A DNA stretch of 64,000 nucleotides from Gracilibacillus ureilyticus (GTDB lineage Bacteria; Bacillota; Bacilli; Bacillales; Amphibacillaceae): positions 186,001 through 250,000 of the forward strand of contig NZ_FOGL01000002.1 in the NCBI RefSeq assembly GCF_900111195.1. Reading direction: 5' to 3'. The notes beneath the pieces are model-generated. The model was not told the DNA's origin. It worked only from the letters and a program-made list of their open reading frames with translations, and did no database searches. This document shows, one piece after another, positions 8,595 through 17,179 of this stretch; positions within the stretch are counted from its first letter, which is position 1, and the number at the start of each line of letters is the position of its first letter. A program made the translations under genes and the position numbers.

Positions 8595-8717
8595 TTACTG
8601 GTCCGTACGGTAAACTTCCACAAATTCACCTGAGAAACGATTTACGTTGTCTTTACCTTTTGTTTTCCAGCCCCCACCTAATGCTCTGAATACCGCAACT
8701 CTGGCAAATAAATTCAT
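8595..8717 (-). pseudogene. Possible gene remnant resembling the C-terminus of an outer-membrane efflux (NodT-type) protein
   Basis: The last 40 codons of a minus-strand frame read NLFARVAVFRALGGGW, followed by a polar tail. ALGGGW preceded by a short aliphatic/Tyr-Phe stretch is the hallmark C-terminal motif of RND-type outer membrane factor lipoproteins in Gram-negatives. The upstream extension of the frame to 8843 has no resemblance to that family. The stop codon touches the bidirectional terminator. In a Gram-positive genome such a fragment would be decayed transferred DNA or chance. I have not been able to search, so confidence is low. Confidence 0.25.
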
Positions 8718-8973
8718 CTTTAGTAAATATCTTTTGTCCCAGCATTTTAAGGGACATAACTCTGTCCATATACCTATCTTTTTCCATGAATATTGTGTGA
8801 AGAGTAGTAGCAGGGAATCAAAATCAACTTTGAGAGAATGCATGTAAATGGAAGTATTTCCAAGAATAACAGTGTATAAAGAAAAATGTAGCGGATTATG
8901 AGAAATTGATCATTCTCAGTCACTCCATTAACATATATTTGTATTTCTATGATTTTTTAGGGAAGGAACGTAG
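8718..8973. other. Intergenic region upstream of VWA lipoprotein
   Basis: AT-rich sequence between the putative remnant and the next gene. A small inverted repeat, TGAGAA/TTCTCA (about 8899-8918), and a good ribosome binding site (GGAAGGA at 8961) are visible. I see no clear -35/-10 pair and no RNA gene. Confidence 0.4.
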
Positions 8974-10362
8974 ATGATGAAAAAAGTCCTTATTTTTCTG
9001 GTTTTTGGATTAGTGCTGTTAACTGCCTGTAGCGCACAACAAGAAGGAGGAGCAGCAAGCAATGAGGAAACAAATGATGAAACGGAAGTAGAAAATGAAG
9101 ATGCGGAGAGTAATAAGGAAGCTTTCTCGGAAAGTGAATTCAGTTACTATGAATTGGAAGAGATGGCTCGTCCGCTTACAGAACTGGAACAAGAGCTTCT
9201 TCGCAAACCTGGTAAATATAGTGGGGATAACTATGAAGAAGAGGCAGTAAAACAAGAAATTGATAAATTACCCGATGATTTGACAGCAGAGCAATATTTA
9301 AATGAGCTGGTATATTTACTTGCAGAAGACTATCATGAGGAAATAGATACTATTGTCAATTTCGATACAGAGATCAATGTGGAAATTGCCCGTCCTGATG
9401 AAACAGTTGATTCTCCTACAATGAAAACTGCTCATTATGCTATATTAATGGATGCAAGCAGCAGTATGCATCAAGAAATAGATGGCAAGAAAAAATGGGA
9501 ATCGGCAAAAGAAGCGGTTACCAGTTTTGCAGAAGCTTTACCCGGAAATGCTACCGTTTCTATAAGGGTATACGGACACGAAGGTACAAGTGAAAGTGAA
9601 GATAAGGAACTGTCATGCAGCAGTACAGAAAATATTTATAGTGGCGGGTATGATGCGGATTTATTTGAAAAATCACTGTCCAAAATTTACCCGTCAGGAT
9701 ATACACCGATAGCTTTAGCAATCGAATCAAGTGAGGAAGATATCCCTGAAGAAGCAGAAGAAGTAGTCGTCTATATAGTGAGTGATGGTATCGAAACATG
9801 CGATGGAAATCCAGTTCAGGCAGCAGAGCAACTTGTGGAAAAAGGCATCCAGACGGTTGTTAATATTATTGGCTTTGATGTAGATGATGAAGGACAGCAA
9901 TTGTTAAAAGAGGTTGCGGATGCAGGAAATGGAGAATTTACTTACGTCGATTCAGACCGAGAGCTGAAGAAATATATGAGAGAACAATATGAAGCAATAC
10001 AACAAGCTTGGTATGATTGGAAGCAGGAGGGCAAGTCGCAATCGTATGAATTGAAAGAGCAGAAAAAAGAGTTAGCATATGATACAAAACAACAAATGAA
10101 GGATAAGTCCAGCAGGGAAAAAGAAAGATTAAAAGCTGCCCAGCAATACCTGGAGGATCGTTTTGATGATTATCACCATCCATCCAATCAGGTATTTGGT
10201 CTCGTTGTTGATTATTCAAATGAAATATGGCGATATGCAGTGGATTCAGGCAACAAATTATATAGAGAAAGTGTAGATAACGGGAATGCTGAGTATAGAG
10301 AGTATGTTGATGAGGGAAATGAGAAGATAAGAGAAACAATTGATAAGAAAAATTCACAGTAA
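8974..10362 (+). CDS. VWA-domain lipoprotein with C-terminal 11-residue repeats
   Basis: 462-residue secreted lipoprotein. The signal peptide ends in the lipobox LTAC with the modified cysteine at 19, followed by an acidic Glu/Asn linker (about 25-55). A von Willebrand A domain (about 152-335) carries the MIDAS motif DASSS starting at Asp160, and a second Asp in YIVSDGIETCDGNP. The C-terminal 110 residues are charged and coiled-coil-like. They end in imperfect undecapeptides: AVDSGNKLYRE, SVDNGNAEYRE, YVDEGNEKIRE (422-454), with degenerate copies either side. B. subtilis YwmC/YwmD are the nearest group I can name for the VWA part. GGAAGGA seven bases upstream supports ATG 8974. Function unknown; probably metal-dependent ligand binding at the membrane surface. 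Confidence 0.8.
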   Translation: MMKKVLIFLVFGLVLLTACSAQQEGGAASNEETNDETEVENEDAESNKEAFSESEFSYYELEEMARPLTELEQELLRKPGKYSGDNYEEEAVKQEIDKLPDDLTAEQYLNELVYLLAEDYHEEIDTIVNFDTEINVEIARPDETVDSPTMKTAHYAILMDASSSMHQEIDGKKKWESAKEAVTSFAEALPGNATVSIRVYGHEGTSESEDKELSCSSTENIYSGGYDADLFEKSLSKIYPSGYTPIALAIESSEEDIPEEAEEVVVYIVSDGIETCDGNPVQAAEQLVEKGIQTVVNIIGFDVDDEGQQLLKEVADAGNGEFTYVDSDRELKKYMREQYEAIQQAWYDWKQEGKSQSYELKEQKKELAYDTKQQMKDKSSREKERLKAAQQYLEDRFDDYHHPSNQVFGLVVDYSNEIWRYAVDSGNKLYRESVDNGNAEYREYVDEGNEKIRETIDKKNSQ

Positions 10363-10366
10363 TAAG

Positions 10367-10399
10367 AAAGCGGAGAGTGGCAGAGACTCTCCGCTTTTT
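10367..10399 (+). terminator. Terminator after VWA lipoprotein gene
   Basis: AAGCGGAGAGT pairs with ACTCTCCGCTT across a short loop, followed by TTTTT. Confidence 0.88.
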
Positions 10400-10450
10400 A
10401 AATGCCTGACACTGCCTCTGCAGTCTGAAACACCTTGCTGGCCAAAATTC

Positions 10451-10738
10451 TCACTTAATAACATAATCTATTTCATCGAATTTGCGTGAGTATTTAATGT
10501 GAAAATCTTTGTTGTCAAAGTACCATATATCGGATTCTTCAACATAAAATAAAACACCCTCTTCTTTCACTTGTAAGCCGGGATTATTAGGTGCTGTTTT
10601 ATCCAGCGCAAGGGAGAAGCCTTTATGTACACCGCCAAAACCTCCGTATCTTGCGAAAAAACGTACGGCATCGTTTTCTTCTAGATTTAGTTCATTGATA
10701 AACCATTTAGCTGCTGGTTTAGTAATAGACATTTCCAT
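10451..10738 (-). CDS. HesB/YneR-like protein lacking the cysteines of A-type Fe-S carriers
   Basis: 95 residues with the HesB/IscA-like fold pattern: MSITKPAAKWFINEL, then VRFFARYGGFGGVHKGFSLAL and VEESDIWYFD. It closely resembles B. subtilis YneR. Canonical A-type iron-sulfur carriers have three conserved cysteines; none is present here, so cluster binding by the classical mode is unlikely. A GGGG-type ribosome binding site lies 9-10 bases before ATG 10738; the ATG two codons later is also possible. It is monocistronic and divergent from tnrA. Confidence 0.8.
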   Translation of the reverse strand: MEMSITKPAAKWFINELNLEENDAVRFFARYGGFGGVHKGFSLALDKTAPNNPGLQVKEEGVLFYVEESDIWYFDNKDFHIKYSRKFDEIDYVIK

Positions 10739-10856
10739 ATAACCTGTCCCCTTTTTCGGTAATGGATTATTATTAAGTATTCTTTCAATAATATAGCAGA
10801 ATTCGGCCCAATGTTTCCACTAATTATCATCATCTTAGAAACTGACAGATAATGTT

Positions 10857-10908
10857 TGTCAGATTTTCTTACAAATGTTTATATTCAATGATTAGAACGG
10901 TGTATACT
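10857..10908 (+). promoter_or_regulatory. TnrA box and -10 element upstream of tnrA
   Basis: TGTCAGATTTTCTTACA at 10857-10873 is a perfect match to the TnrA/GlnR site TGTNA-N7-TNACA. A -10 TATACT lies at 10903-10908 and the -35 is weak. The box centre is about 50 bases before the expected start point, the placement used for TnrA activation in B. subtilis. This fits positive autoregulation of tnrA. Confidence 0.85.
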
Positions 10909-10957
10909 TAATGTAATAGATTAAAAGAAACGTAAGTATTCACAGGTGGTGTGCGAA

Positions 10958-11284
10958 TTGGCCGAAAATCCTTCATATAAGACTAGAAAAGTGATCACGA
11001 TTGGTGTAGTCAGTGAATTAACAGGTTTATCGGAAAGACAGATCCGTTATTATGAAGAAAGAAAACTCGTTTTTCCTGAGAGAACTGCGAAAGGCAACCG
11101 TAAATACTCCTTTGCTGATGTAGAGCTATTAATTGATATTGCTAACAAGCGGGAAGAAGGAGTGCAAACCTATGAAATTAGACAGGATATGCTTCGTGCC
11201 GAAAAGAAAAAAGAAAAGAAAATGCGTCGTGAACTTTTACGTGGAGAAATTAACGCAAGGTTCGGTATTCAAAAGGAACGCTAA
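10958..11284 (+). CDS. tnrA: Nitrogen regulator TnrA (MerR family)
   Basis: 108-residue MerR-type regulator with VVSELTGLSERQIRYYEERKL and KYSFADVELLIDIANKREEGVQT, nearly the same as B. subtilis TnrA. TnrA activates or represses nitrogen-limitation genes and is controlled by feedback-inhibited glutamine synthetase through its C-terminus (RGEINARF here). GTG codons at 10946 and 10949 overlap the ribosome binding site ACAGGTGG. TTG 10958 is correctly spaced and gives the family's length. TnrA rather than GlnR is favoured by the short C-terminal tail and the absence of an adjoining glnA. Confidence 0.9.
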   Translation: MAENPSYKTRKVITIGVVSELTGLSERQIRYYEERKLVFPERTAKGNRKYSFADVELLIDIANKREEGVQTYEIRQDMLRAEKKKEKKMRRELLRGEINARFGIQKER

Positions 11285-11285
11285 A

Positions 11286-11320
11286 AAGAGAAGCCTTAAT
11301 GAAGACTTGGCTTCTCTTCT
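11286..11320. terminator. Convergent hairpin after tnrA
   Basis: AAGAGAAGCC (11286-11295) pairs with GGCTTCTCTT (11309-11318). It overlaps the 3' end of the converging gene and lacks a long T run, so termination may be modest. Confidence 0.65.
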
Positions 11321-11526
11321 TCCTGATAAGGATTATATCTGGTGAATTTAAAGCTGTTAGGATTTCGTTGTTCAAATTCAATGCAAAATGTTTCATAATC
11401 ATGTACTAATTCACTGATTGGTTTATGATATATTTCTGTGTCATCTGCTTTTACTTCTCCGCTTGCTATTAACTGCTCAATTAAGAAGACCTTCTGTTTT
11501 TCGACTGCTTCCCGTAAAAAAGCCAT
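11296..11526 (-). CDS. FbpA-like small protein (Fur-regulated basic protein A family)
   Basis: 76 residues from ATG 11526, with AAGGAGG nine bases upstream; a TTG at 11535 in the same frame is part of the leader. The segment FLREAVEKQKVFLIEQLIASG...IYHKPISELVHDYE follows the FbpA pattern (LR-AVE-K--LI--L---G, then a short motif ending SEL---Y). Despite the family name this copy is not very basic and has a longer C-terminal tail than B. subtilis FbpA. I see no clear Fur box upstream, so iron regulation is not supported by the sequence. Confidence 0.6.
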   Translation of the reverse strand: MAFLREAVEKQKVFLIEQLIASGEVKADDTEIYHKPISELVHDYETFCIEFEQRNPNSFKFTRYNPYQEEEKPSLH

Positions 11527-11875
11527 TATTACCAACCTCCTTATTGTAGTTTCATTTCACTAAGATAAGTATTGCCAGTTTTGTTATATGTTAAACCATA
11601 ATGCTATATGTGAGTTGTAGTTGTATTGTGATGATAAAGTTAGATGATTGTAATGTATCGTCTGGAATTCGTATCGTTTTCCGTGCTATAAGGATTTATA
11701 TATAATAGAGGTATCTTGCTTGGTTTATTAGTGGACTGTTATAAGTTATACCTAAATTATATGCTTCCATTTTAACGGTGTCATGGCTTATGTCAACAAA
11801 CTTTACATACATTTTATAGAAATTACATACTTTACACATTTATGTAACAAAAAAGAAAGAATGGAGAATAAATAA
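11527..11875. other. Intergenic region before the GT2 operon
   Basis: About 350 AT-rich bases. A run TATATATAATAGAGG near 11698 could hold a -10 element. Nearer the gene, TTTACATAC/TTACATAC/TTTACACAT (about 11808-11840) is a short direct-repeat series that might bind a regulator. No convincing terminator, RNA gene or ORF is visible. Confidence 0.35.
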
Positions 11876-12685
11876 ATGTCAGAACCTAAAGTAACAATTA
11901 TTATTCCTACATATAACAGACCGGTTTCACTTGCCGAACTATTAGGGGCTTTATGCCAACAGACCTTTCAGGACTTTGAAGTGATTATCGTAAATGACGC
12001 CGGGCAGGATATCTCCCGCATTGTTGAGCTATACCCGGATTTATCATGCAGATTAATTAACCTGAAGGAGAATGGGCATCATGTTCGTGCAAGAAATATG
12101 GCCCTTCCATATGTAAAAGGTGAATGGATTATGTTAGTGGATGATGATGATCTTATTTTACCAACACATATGGAAACAATGCTCAGCGAATCAGAGGGAT
12201 ACGATTTTATTTATTCTGATGTAGAAATCGTCAATTACCGTGAGACAGAGAGTGGAAGAGTCCCTTTATCCCGAAAGCTCTTTGCATATGACTTTAATTT
12301 AGAAGCAATGCGCAAGTTTTCCACATATGTTCCTTCAGGGAGTATGTACAGGTCCGTTATTCACAAGGAGATTGGCCCCTTTGATGAAAATGTCCGAAAT
12401 TACTGGGATTGGGATTTCTTCTTGAGAGTAGCAGGTACCTACCGAGTGAAGCGATTACCGGTTGCAAGCGTATTGTACGAATTTTCCGATGCGGGAAATA
12501 ACCAGTCTAAAAATACAGGAAAAATGAGGCCATATCTGGATTTGTTAGCGGAAAAGCATAACTTGGGTCACCTTCCAACAAAGAATTTTTTCTTATTGTT
12601 AGAGGAACCAGGGGTAAAGGAAAGAGAATCTAAAAGCAAGCGAATATGGAATGGTGAAATGCCTCCTTCACGGCTTAAAGGATAA
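11876..12685 (+). CDS. Family 2 glycosyltransferase
   Basis: 269-residue GT-A fold enzyme: VTIIIPTYNRP at the N-terminus, VIIVNDAG for the nucleotide-binding Asp, RARNMAL, and LVDDDD as the metal-binding DXD (about 93). DWDFFLRV is a typical acceptor-side motif. It should transfer a sugar from a nucleotide donor in the cytoplasm; donor and acceptor are not predictable. It is the first gene of a tight cluster with a MATE-type transporter and a Gfo/Idh oxidoreductase. Confidence 0.85.
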   Translation: MSEPKVTIIIPTYNRPVSLAELLGALCQQTFQDFEVIIVNDAGQDISRIVELYPDLSCRLINLKENGHHVRARNMALPYVKGEWIMLVDDDDLILPTHMETMLSESEGYDFIYSDVEIVNYRETESGRVPLSRKLFAYDFNLEAMRKFSTYVPSGSMYRSVIHKEIGPFDENVRNYWDWDFFLRVAGTYRVKRLPVASVLYEFSDAGNNQSKNTGKMRPYLDLLAEKHNLGHLPTKNFFLLLEEPGVKERESKSKRIWNGEMPPSRLKG

Positions 12686-12702
12686 AGGGGGACAATACAA
12701 CA

Positions 12703-14049
12703 TTGAGACAACGGGATTTTACTAAAGGGAAAATATGGCTCGATTTGTTTTACTTTTCGTCACCGATCATGCTTTCCAATTTATTGCAGGTTTCTTATCA
12801 ATTTATAGACAGTTTGTGGGTAGGGAATTTGCTTGGGGCGGAAGCGTTAGGGGCAGTCGCAGTTTCAGGTACAGTGATTTTCACTGTTCTCTCTTTTATT
12901 ATTGGAATAAACAATACAACATTAACCATTTTATCCCAGCAAAAGGGGAAGGGGAATGAGCAAAGTCTGGCGAGTTACGTCAATGCCTTTATTGTTACGT
13001 TAACTGTATTGGCAATTGTGATGGGGATTTTTGGATTTGGTTTTGCAGTACCGATTCTTCATCTGTTAGGTACACCAGACTCCATGATGGGAGAGGCGAC
13101 TTCCTATTTAAGAATTAACGCTGCAGGTATTCTTTTTTTAGTTGGCTATAATTTTATCAGCACTGTCCTTCGAGCGATGGGGGATAGTAAGACACCACTG
13201 ATTTTTGTTACGATTGCTGTCATTTTAAATATCATTCTGGATCCACTTCTGATCTCCGTTTTTCAAATGGGTATCGAAGGGGCGGCTTGGGCAACTGTAT
13301 TATCCCAGGGTTTTTCCTTTCTTTACGGTGTATCGTATATGATTAGAAAGGAGCTCGTACCCCTTACATGGCCAAGAAAGCCAGACTGGCGTGAAGTGAA
13401 ATTAATATTAAATCTCGGTATTCCGTCTGGATTACAGATGGCAGTGATTTCTGCAGGATCGGCTGCAATAATGAGTGTCGTTACATCATTTGGTTCTTCA
13501 GTTGTTGCGGGATATAGTGCAGCACAGCGCTTAGACAGTTTGTTTCTGTTACCGGCCCATGCGCTAAGTGCGGCAGTGAATAGTATGGCCGGACAGAACA
13601 TAGGGATAAAGCAGTGGGACCGTGTGAAAAAAATTGCCGTATATGCGACAGTTTACAATGCGGTTATTATGTTAATATTTGCTGGTTTGATTGTACTGTT
13701 TGCTGATTTTGGTATCAGATTGTTTGTCAAGGAACAGGAGGCGGTGTCGTTTGGCGCGAAGTATCTAATGATCATAGCCTTTTTCTATCCTTTTTTAGGG
13801 ATAAATTTTGTGCTAAACGGGATCGTTAGAGCATCGGGCGCGATGTACCAGGTGCTCATACTCAATCTTCTGTCTTTCTGGGTATTACGCTATCCATTAT
13901 CCTTTCTTTTTTCAAAATGGCTTGGTGAGAATGGTATTGCATACGGAATTGGTGTAAGCTTCATAGTAAGCAGTATAATAGCGTATTTGTATTATCGGTT
14001 TGGCAAGTGGCGATCTAAACAAATATTCAGGGAGCAGGTGGAGAAATGA
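12703..14049 (+). CDS. MATE-family multidrug/lipid exporter
   Basis: 448 residues and about twelve hydrophobic segments in two similar halves. The first contains LSNLLQVSYQFIDSLWVG and the second AGYSAAQRLDSLFLLPAHAL, which is the MatE repeat pattern. The TTG start at 12703 follows AAAGGGGG at 12685-12692. It is encoded 17 bases after the glycosyltransferase and overlaps the next gene by four bases (ATGA). MATE proteins usually export cationic drugs with Na+ or H+ antiport. In a cluster with a glycosyltransferase, export of a glycosylated product is possible, but that is inference. Confidence 0.88.
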   Translation: MRQRDFTKGKIWLDLFYFSSPIMLSNLLQVSYQFIDSLWVGNLLGAEALGAVAVSGTVIFTVLSFIIGINNTTLTILSQQKGKGNEQSLASYVNAFIVTLTVLAIVMGIFGFGFAVPILHLLGTPDSMMGEATSYLRINAAGILFLVGYNFISTVLRAMGDSKTPLIFVTIAVILNIILDPLLISVFQMGIEGAAWATVLSQGFSFLYGVSYMIRKELVPLTWPRKPDWREVKLILNLGIPSGLQMAVISAGSAAIMSVVTSFGSSVVAGYSAAQRLDSLFLLPAHALSAAVNSMAGQNIGIKQWDRVKKIAVYATVYNAVIMLIFAGLIVLFADFGIRLFVKEQEAVSFGAKYLMIIAFFYPFLGINFVLNGIVRASGAMYQVLILNLLSFWVLRYPLSFLFSKWLGENGIAYGIGVSFIVSSIIAYLYYRFGKWRSKQIFREQVEK

Positions 14050-15029
14050 AAGTAAAAGTTGGTTTGATAGGAACAGGCTGGTTCACAAAGCATCACCTTC
14101 ATATTTTGTCACAGCTTGAGGAAGTGGAAGTAGTTGGATTTGTAGGATCAAGTAAAGAAAAAGCTGAAAAATTGGCAGCAGATAACCCGGGAACTAAAGG
14201 ATTTGGGTCATTAGAAGAAATGATTGCTAATGACCGCCCGGATGCAGTCTATATTTGTGTTCCGCCAATGAGTCATGGTCATTACGAAAAGTTGCTGATT
14301 GAGGAAAATATTCCGTTTTTAATTGAAAAACCTTTAGGTACGGATCTGGCAGTTGTGAGAGAAATCAATGAATTGGTGGAAAGGAAAAACCATTTAACAT
14401 CGGTAGGCTATCATTTCCGGTACTCAGATGTTGTTGAAAAATGGAAGCGCTATAATGAAAAGGTGAAAACTGGCATGGTTACAGCCGGGTGGATGGGATC
14501 AATGCCGTCAGTATACTGGTGGAGAGATCAAAGCTTATCAGGCGGCCAATTCAATGAACAGACAACACATCTGGTCGATCTCATTCGGTTTATATACGGG
14601 GAAGTGAATTCTGTTTATGCACAGGAAGCAAGGAATGTAAAAGCTAAAACAGATGCAAGCATTACAGTAGCAGATGTTGGTTCATTTACAGTGACAATGG
14701 AAAATGGAATTATTGTTCAAATTGCAAATACATCCATTTTGCCTGACGGAACTGGAGATGTAGGGATTAAGGCATTTACAGATAAAGGAATATTAACATG
14801 GCAAATGCAGAGTTTTGAAGTGGCAGGAGCAGAAAAGAAAGAATGGTTTAAGGCGAAGAATAATCCCTATCTGGAGGAATCAAAAGCTTTTATCCACGCT
14901 GTGAGAAGTGATGACCGGAAAGGAATTATGTCACCATATCAGGACGCATATCAATCCTTTAAAGTGGCAATGGCAGCACAAAAATCAATCAGGGAAGGAA
15001 AGGTTATTGGGTTAAATGATCTAGAATAA
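14046..15029 (+). CDS. Gfo/Idh/MocA-family NAD(P)-dependent oxidoreductase
   Basis: 327 residues: N-terminal Rossmann domain with VGLIGTGWFTKHH and the Gfo/Idh motif FLIEKPLGTD (catalytic Lys in EKP), and a C-terminal alpha/beta domain with GGQFNEQTTHLVDLIRFIYG, where the His is the usual catalytic position. The substrate is probably a sugar, sugar acid or inositol-like compound. The start overlaps the MATE gene, so translation is coupled. With the GT2 enzyme it may make or modify a sugar-containing metabolite. Confidence 0.87.
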   Translation: MKVKVGLIGTGWFTKHHLHILSQLEEVEVVGFVGSSKEKAEKLAADNPGTKGFGSLEEMIANDRPDAVYICVPPMSHGHYEKLLIEENIPFLIEKPLGTDLAVVREINELVERKNHLTSVGYHFRYSDVVEKWKRYNEKVKTGMVTAGWMGSMPSVYWWRDQSLSGGQFNEQTTHLVDLIRFIYGEVNSVYAQEARNVKAKTDASITVADVGSFTVTMENGIIVQIANTSILPDGTGDVGIKAFTDKGILTWQMQSFEVAGAEKKEWFKAKNNPYLEESKAFIHAVRSDDRKGIMSPYQDAYQSFKVAMAAQKSIREGKVIGLNDLE

Positions 15030-15088
15030 TAAGTTAGAAAATGTGCATAGTAAGTGGTGAACCTTAAGATAAAATGGAGGTAACCATT

Positions 15089-15871
15089 ATGCACAATAAA
15101 TTGATGTACATTGCTATATTTTGTCTCTGTTTGATTTTAGCAGCCTGTAACCAAACTTCCCAGCAGGATACGGAAGGAGAAAACATTGAACCTGATTATG
15201 TTAGTTTCAATGGTGAGCAGGATGCTGATAACAGGGAAATAGCTGAGGATACCAGGTTTAGAATCCCTGTAAATCCTGGAAGAGAGCAGAATATATTTGA
15301 AAATAGGCAGTATCAGTATGATGGTAATTTCAATTACCGGGAACGTAATCAGAATCAGAACCAGAATAATCAGCCAAATCAGCAAGATAGCTTGAGACCA
15401 GATGAACAGCAGCAGAATGAACAAACTCCGCAAAATGGCCAGCAGCAGGGTGGCAATCAGGCAGAAACTGCACCAGCACCGAATGGTGGTCAACTTGATC
15501 AGGTAAGACAGCAGGTAATTGATTTAACGAACAAAGCACGTAGTGAAAATGGAGCAAGTCCGCTTAAGTTGGATGCAGATTTAGCAAGTGTTGCTCAGAC
15601 TAAATCAGAAGATATGGCAGAAAATAATTACTTTTCCCATACTTCACCTACTTATGGATCTCCCTTTGATATGCTTAGATCTTTTGGTGTAGACTATACG
15701 AAAGCTTCAGAAAATATTGCGGCAGGACAACAGTCACCTGAGCAAGTTGTCCAAAGCTGGCTGAACAGTGAGGGGCATAGAAGAAATATGCTGGATCCTG
15801 CAGTTACCCATATTGGTGTAGGTTACGAATCAGACGGAGATTACTGGACCCAAATGTTTATTAAGAAGTAA
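15089..15871 (+). CDS. CAP/SCP-domain lipoprotein (YkwD-like) with Gln/Asn-rich linker
   Basis: 260 residues. The ATG at 15074 is part of the ribosome binding site (ATGGAGG); ATG 15089 lies eight bases after GGAGG and starts a proper signal peptide with lipobox LAAC. A low-complexity linker rich in Asn, Gln and Pro (about 95-140) leads to a CAP domain (about 145-260). The domain carries KARSENG, the metal-site His in FSHTSP, ASENIAAG and GHRRNMLDP. Such proteins are common at the surface of Bacillaceae spores and cells; biochemical activity is not established. Terminated by a stem-loop. Confidence 0.88.
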   Translation: MHNKLMYIAIFCLCLILAACNQTSQQDTEGENIEPDYVSFNGEQDADNREIAEDTRFRIPVNPGREQNIFENRQYQYDGNFNYRERNQNQNQNNQPNQQDSLRPDEQQQNEQTPQNGQQQGGNQAETAPAPNGGQLDQVRQQVIDLTNKARSENGASPLKLDADLASVAQTKSEDMAENNYFSHTSPTYGSPFDMLRSFGVDYTKASENIAAGQQSPEQVVQSWLNSEGHRRNMLDPAVTHIGVGYESDGDYWTQMFIKK

Positions 15872-15878
15872 TAACAAT

Positions 15879-15905
15879 AGTCGAACAAGTTGTTCGGCTT
15901 TTTTA
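15879..15905 (+). terminator. Terminator after CAP lipoprotein gene
   Basis: AGTCGAACA pairs with TGTTCGGCT (one G-U pair) across a three-base loop, followed by TTTTT. Confidence 0.85.
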
Positions 15906-16009
15906 TCTTTTTACATAAATTATAACCTTTTCTTTACATCATATTAGTCGTATAATTAGACTTTAATGCACAGGGAAAATTATACACCGTAGAGAAAGGG
16001 GCCATTGAT

Positions 16010-17161
16010 ATGGCGAAAGAGGGATCTACGATACCACTGAAGATGCTGTTGTTTTATTTCCATGCAGCAAATACAGTAATTGTTAGTTTTTTACCATTAT
16101 ATTTACAATTTAGAGGGTTAACTGGAACAGAGATTGGATGGGTAATGGCTATTGGTCCGCTCATTTCCATATTCTCACAGCCATTCTGGGGATATATGAG
16201 TGATAAATATCAAACAGTAAAGCGTATACTGATGATTTGCCTTATTGGATTATTAATCAGCAGCACATTTTTCTTGCAGATGGCCACATTACCTTTGTTA
16301 TTAACATTGGGAGCAACTTACCACTTCTTTGCTGCGCCAATTGGAGCATTGGGAGACAGTCTTGCTCAAAGACGAGCAGATCAATTGGGGATATCGTTTG
16401 GAACCATAAGAACATGGGGTTCCATCGGTTTTGCTGCATCTTCATTAATTATTGGTCAAATTCTAGAAATTATCGGAATTGAGCTCATGGTTTGGCCATA
16501 TTTAGTTTTAGCAGTGGCAGCTTTTCTGTCAAGTACAAGATTAGTTGATGTGAAGGTTGAGACAAGACCTGTTCAGTTTAATGATATCGGTTTATTAATG
16601 AAAAAGAAGCCATTTCTCATCTTTCTTGGCTTGATTGTGCTGATTACTATCACACACCGGGCAAACGACAGTTTTATGGGGATATATATTGCACAACTTG
16701 GAGGATCTGAGCAACTGGTTGGTTTTGCCTGGTTCGCCGGAGTTGCAAGTGAAGCAATAGTGTACGCTACGGCGGGAAAGTGGTTCCGTAAATTTCACCC
16801 ATTGATATTTATTATTGGGGCAGGAGTGCTCTACTCCATCCGCTGGTTCCTCTATGCTTCCTTTGAAGATCCGGTGCTGATTGTGGCATTACAATTTTTA
16901 CATGGTTTAACTTTCGGTATCTTCTATTTAACAGCATTTCAGTATGTAACAAGAATTATACCAAAGTTATTGCAGTCAACAGGACATTTAGTGTTTGTCT
17001 CCGTCTTTTTTGGAATATCAGGAATTATCGGTTCATTAGCTGGCGGGATGATAATGGATAACTTTGGCGGAGATACGTTATATTTCATTATGGGTATCTC
17101 ATCAGCGGCTGGTGCTTTATTTATTTTGCTCTATCATATTTTTCCTTACGGGAAATCATAA
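16010..17161 (+). CDS. MFS transporter of the LacY-like/MFS_1_like group
   Basis: 383 residues with twelve predicted membrane helices. It begins LLFYFHAANTVIVSFLPLYLQFRGLT and contains the MFS loop GYMSDKYQTVKR between helices 2 and 3. Sequence style matches the LacY/NupG-related MFS_1_like proteins such as B. subtilis YwbF. The substrate cannot be assigned. GAAAGGGG precedes ATG 16010. The AEC carrier gene follows within 20 bases, so the two are probably co-transcribed. Confidence 0.82.
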   Translation: MAKEGSTIPLKMLLFYFHAANTVIVSFLPLYLQFRGLTGTEIGWVMAIGPLISIFSQPFWGYMSDKYQTVKRILMICLIGLLISSTFFLQMATLPLLLTLGATYHFFAAPIGALGDSLAQRRADQLGISFGTIRTWGSIGFAASSLIIGQILEIIGIELMVWPYLVLAVAAFLSSTRLVDVKVETRPVQFNDIGLLMKKKPFLIFLGLIVLITITHRANDSFMGIYIAQLGGSEQLVGFAWFAGVASEAIVYATAGKWFRKFHPLIFIIGAGVLYSIRWFLYASFEDPVLIVALQFLHGLTFGIFYLTAFQYVTRIIPKLLQSTGHLVFVSVFFGISGIIGSLAGGMIMDNFGGDTLYFIMGISSAAGALFILLYHIFPYGKS

Positions 17162-17179
17162 ATAAATTAGGTGATTACA

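Noticed and set aside
9938-10357. 139-codon minus-strand frame
   Set aside because: Antisense to the repetitive C-terminus of the VWA lipoprotein; composition rich in Leu, His and Tyr without motifs and no ribosome binding site.
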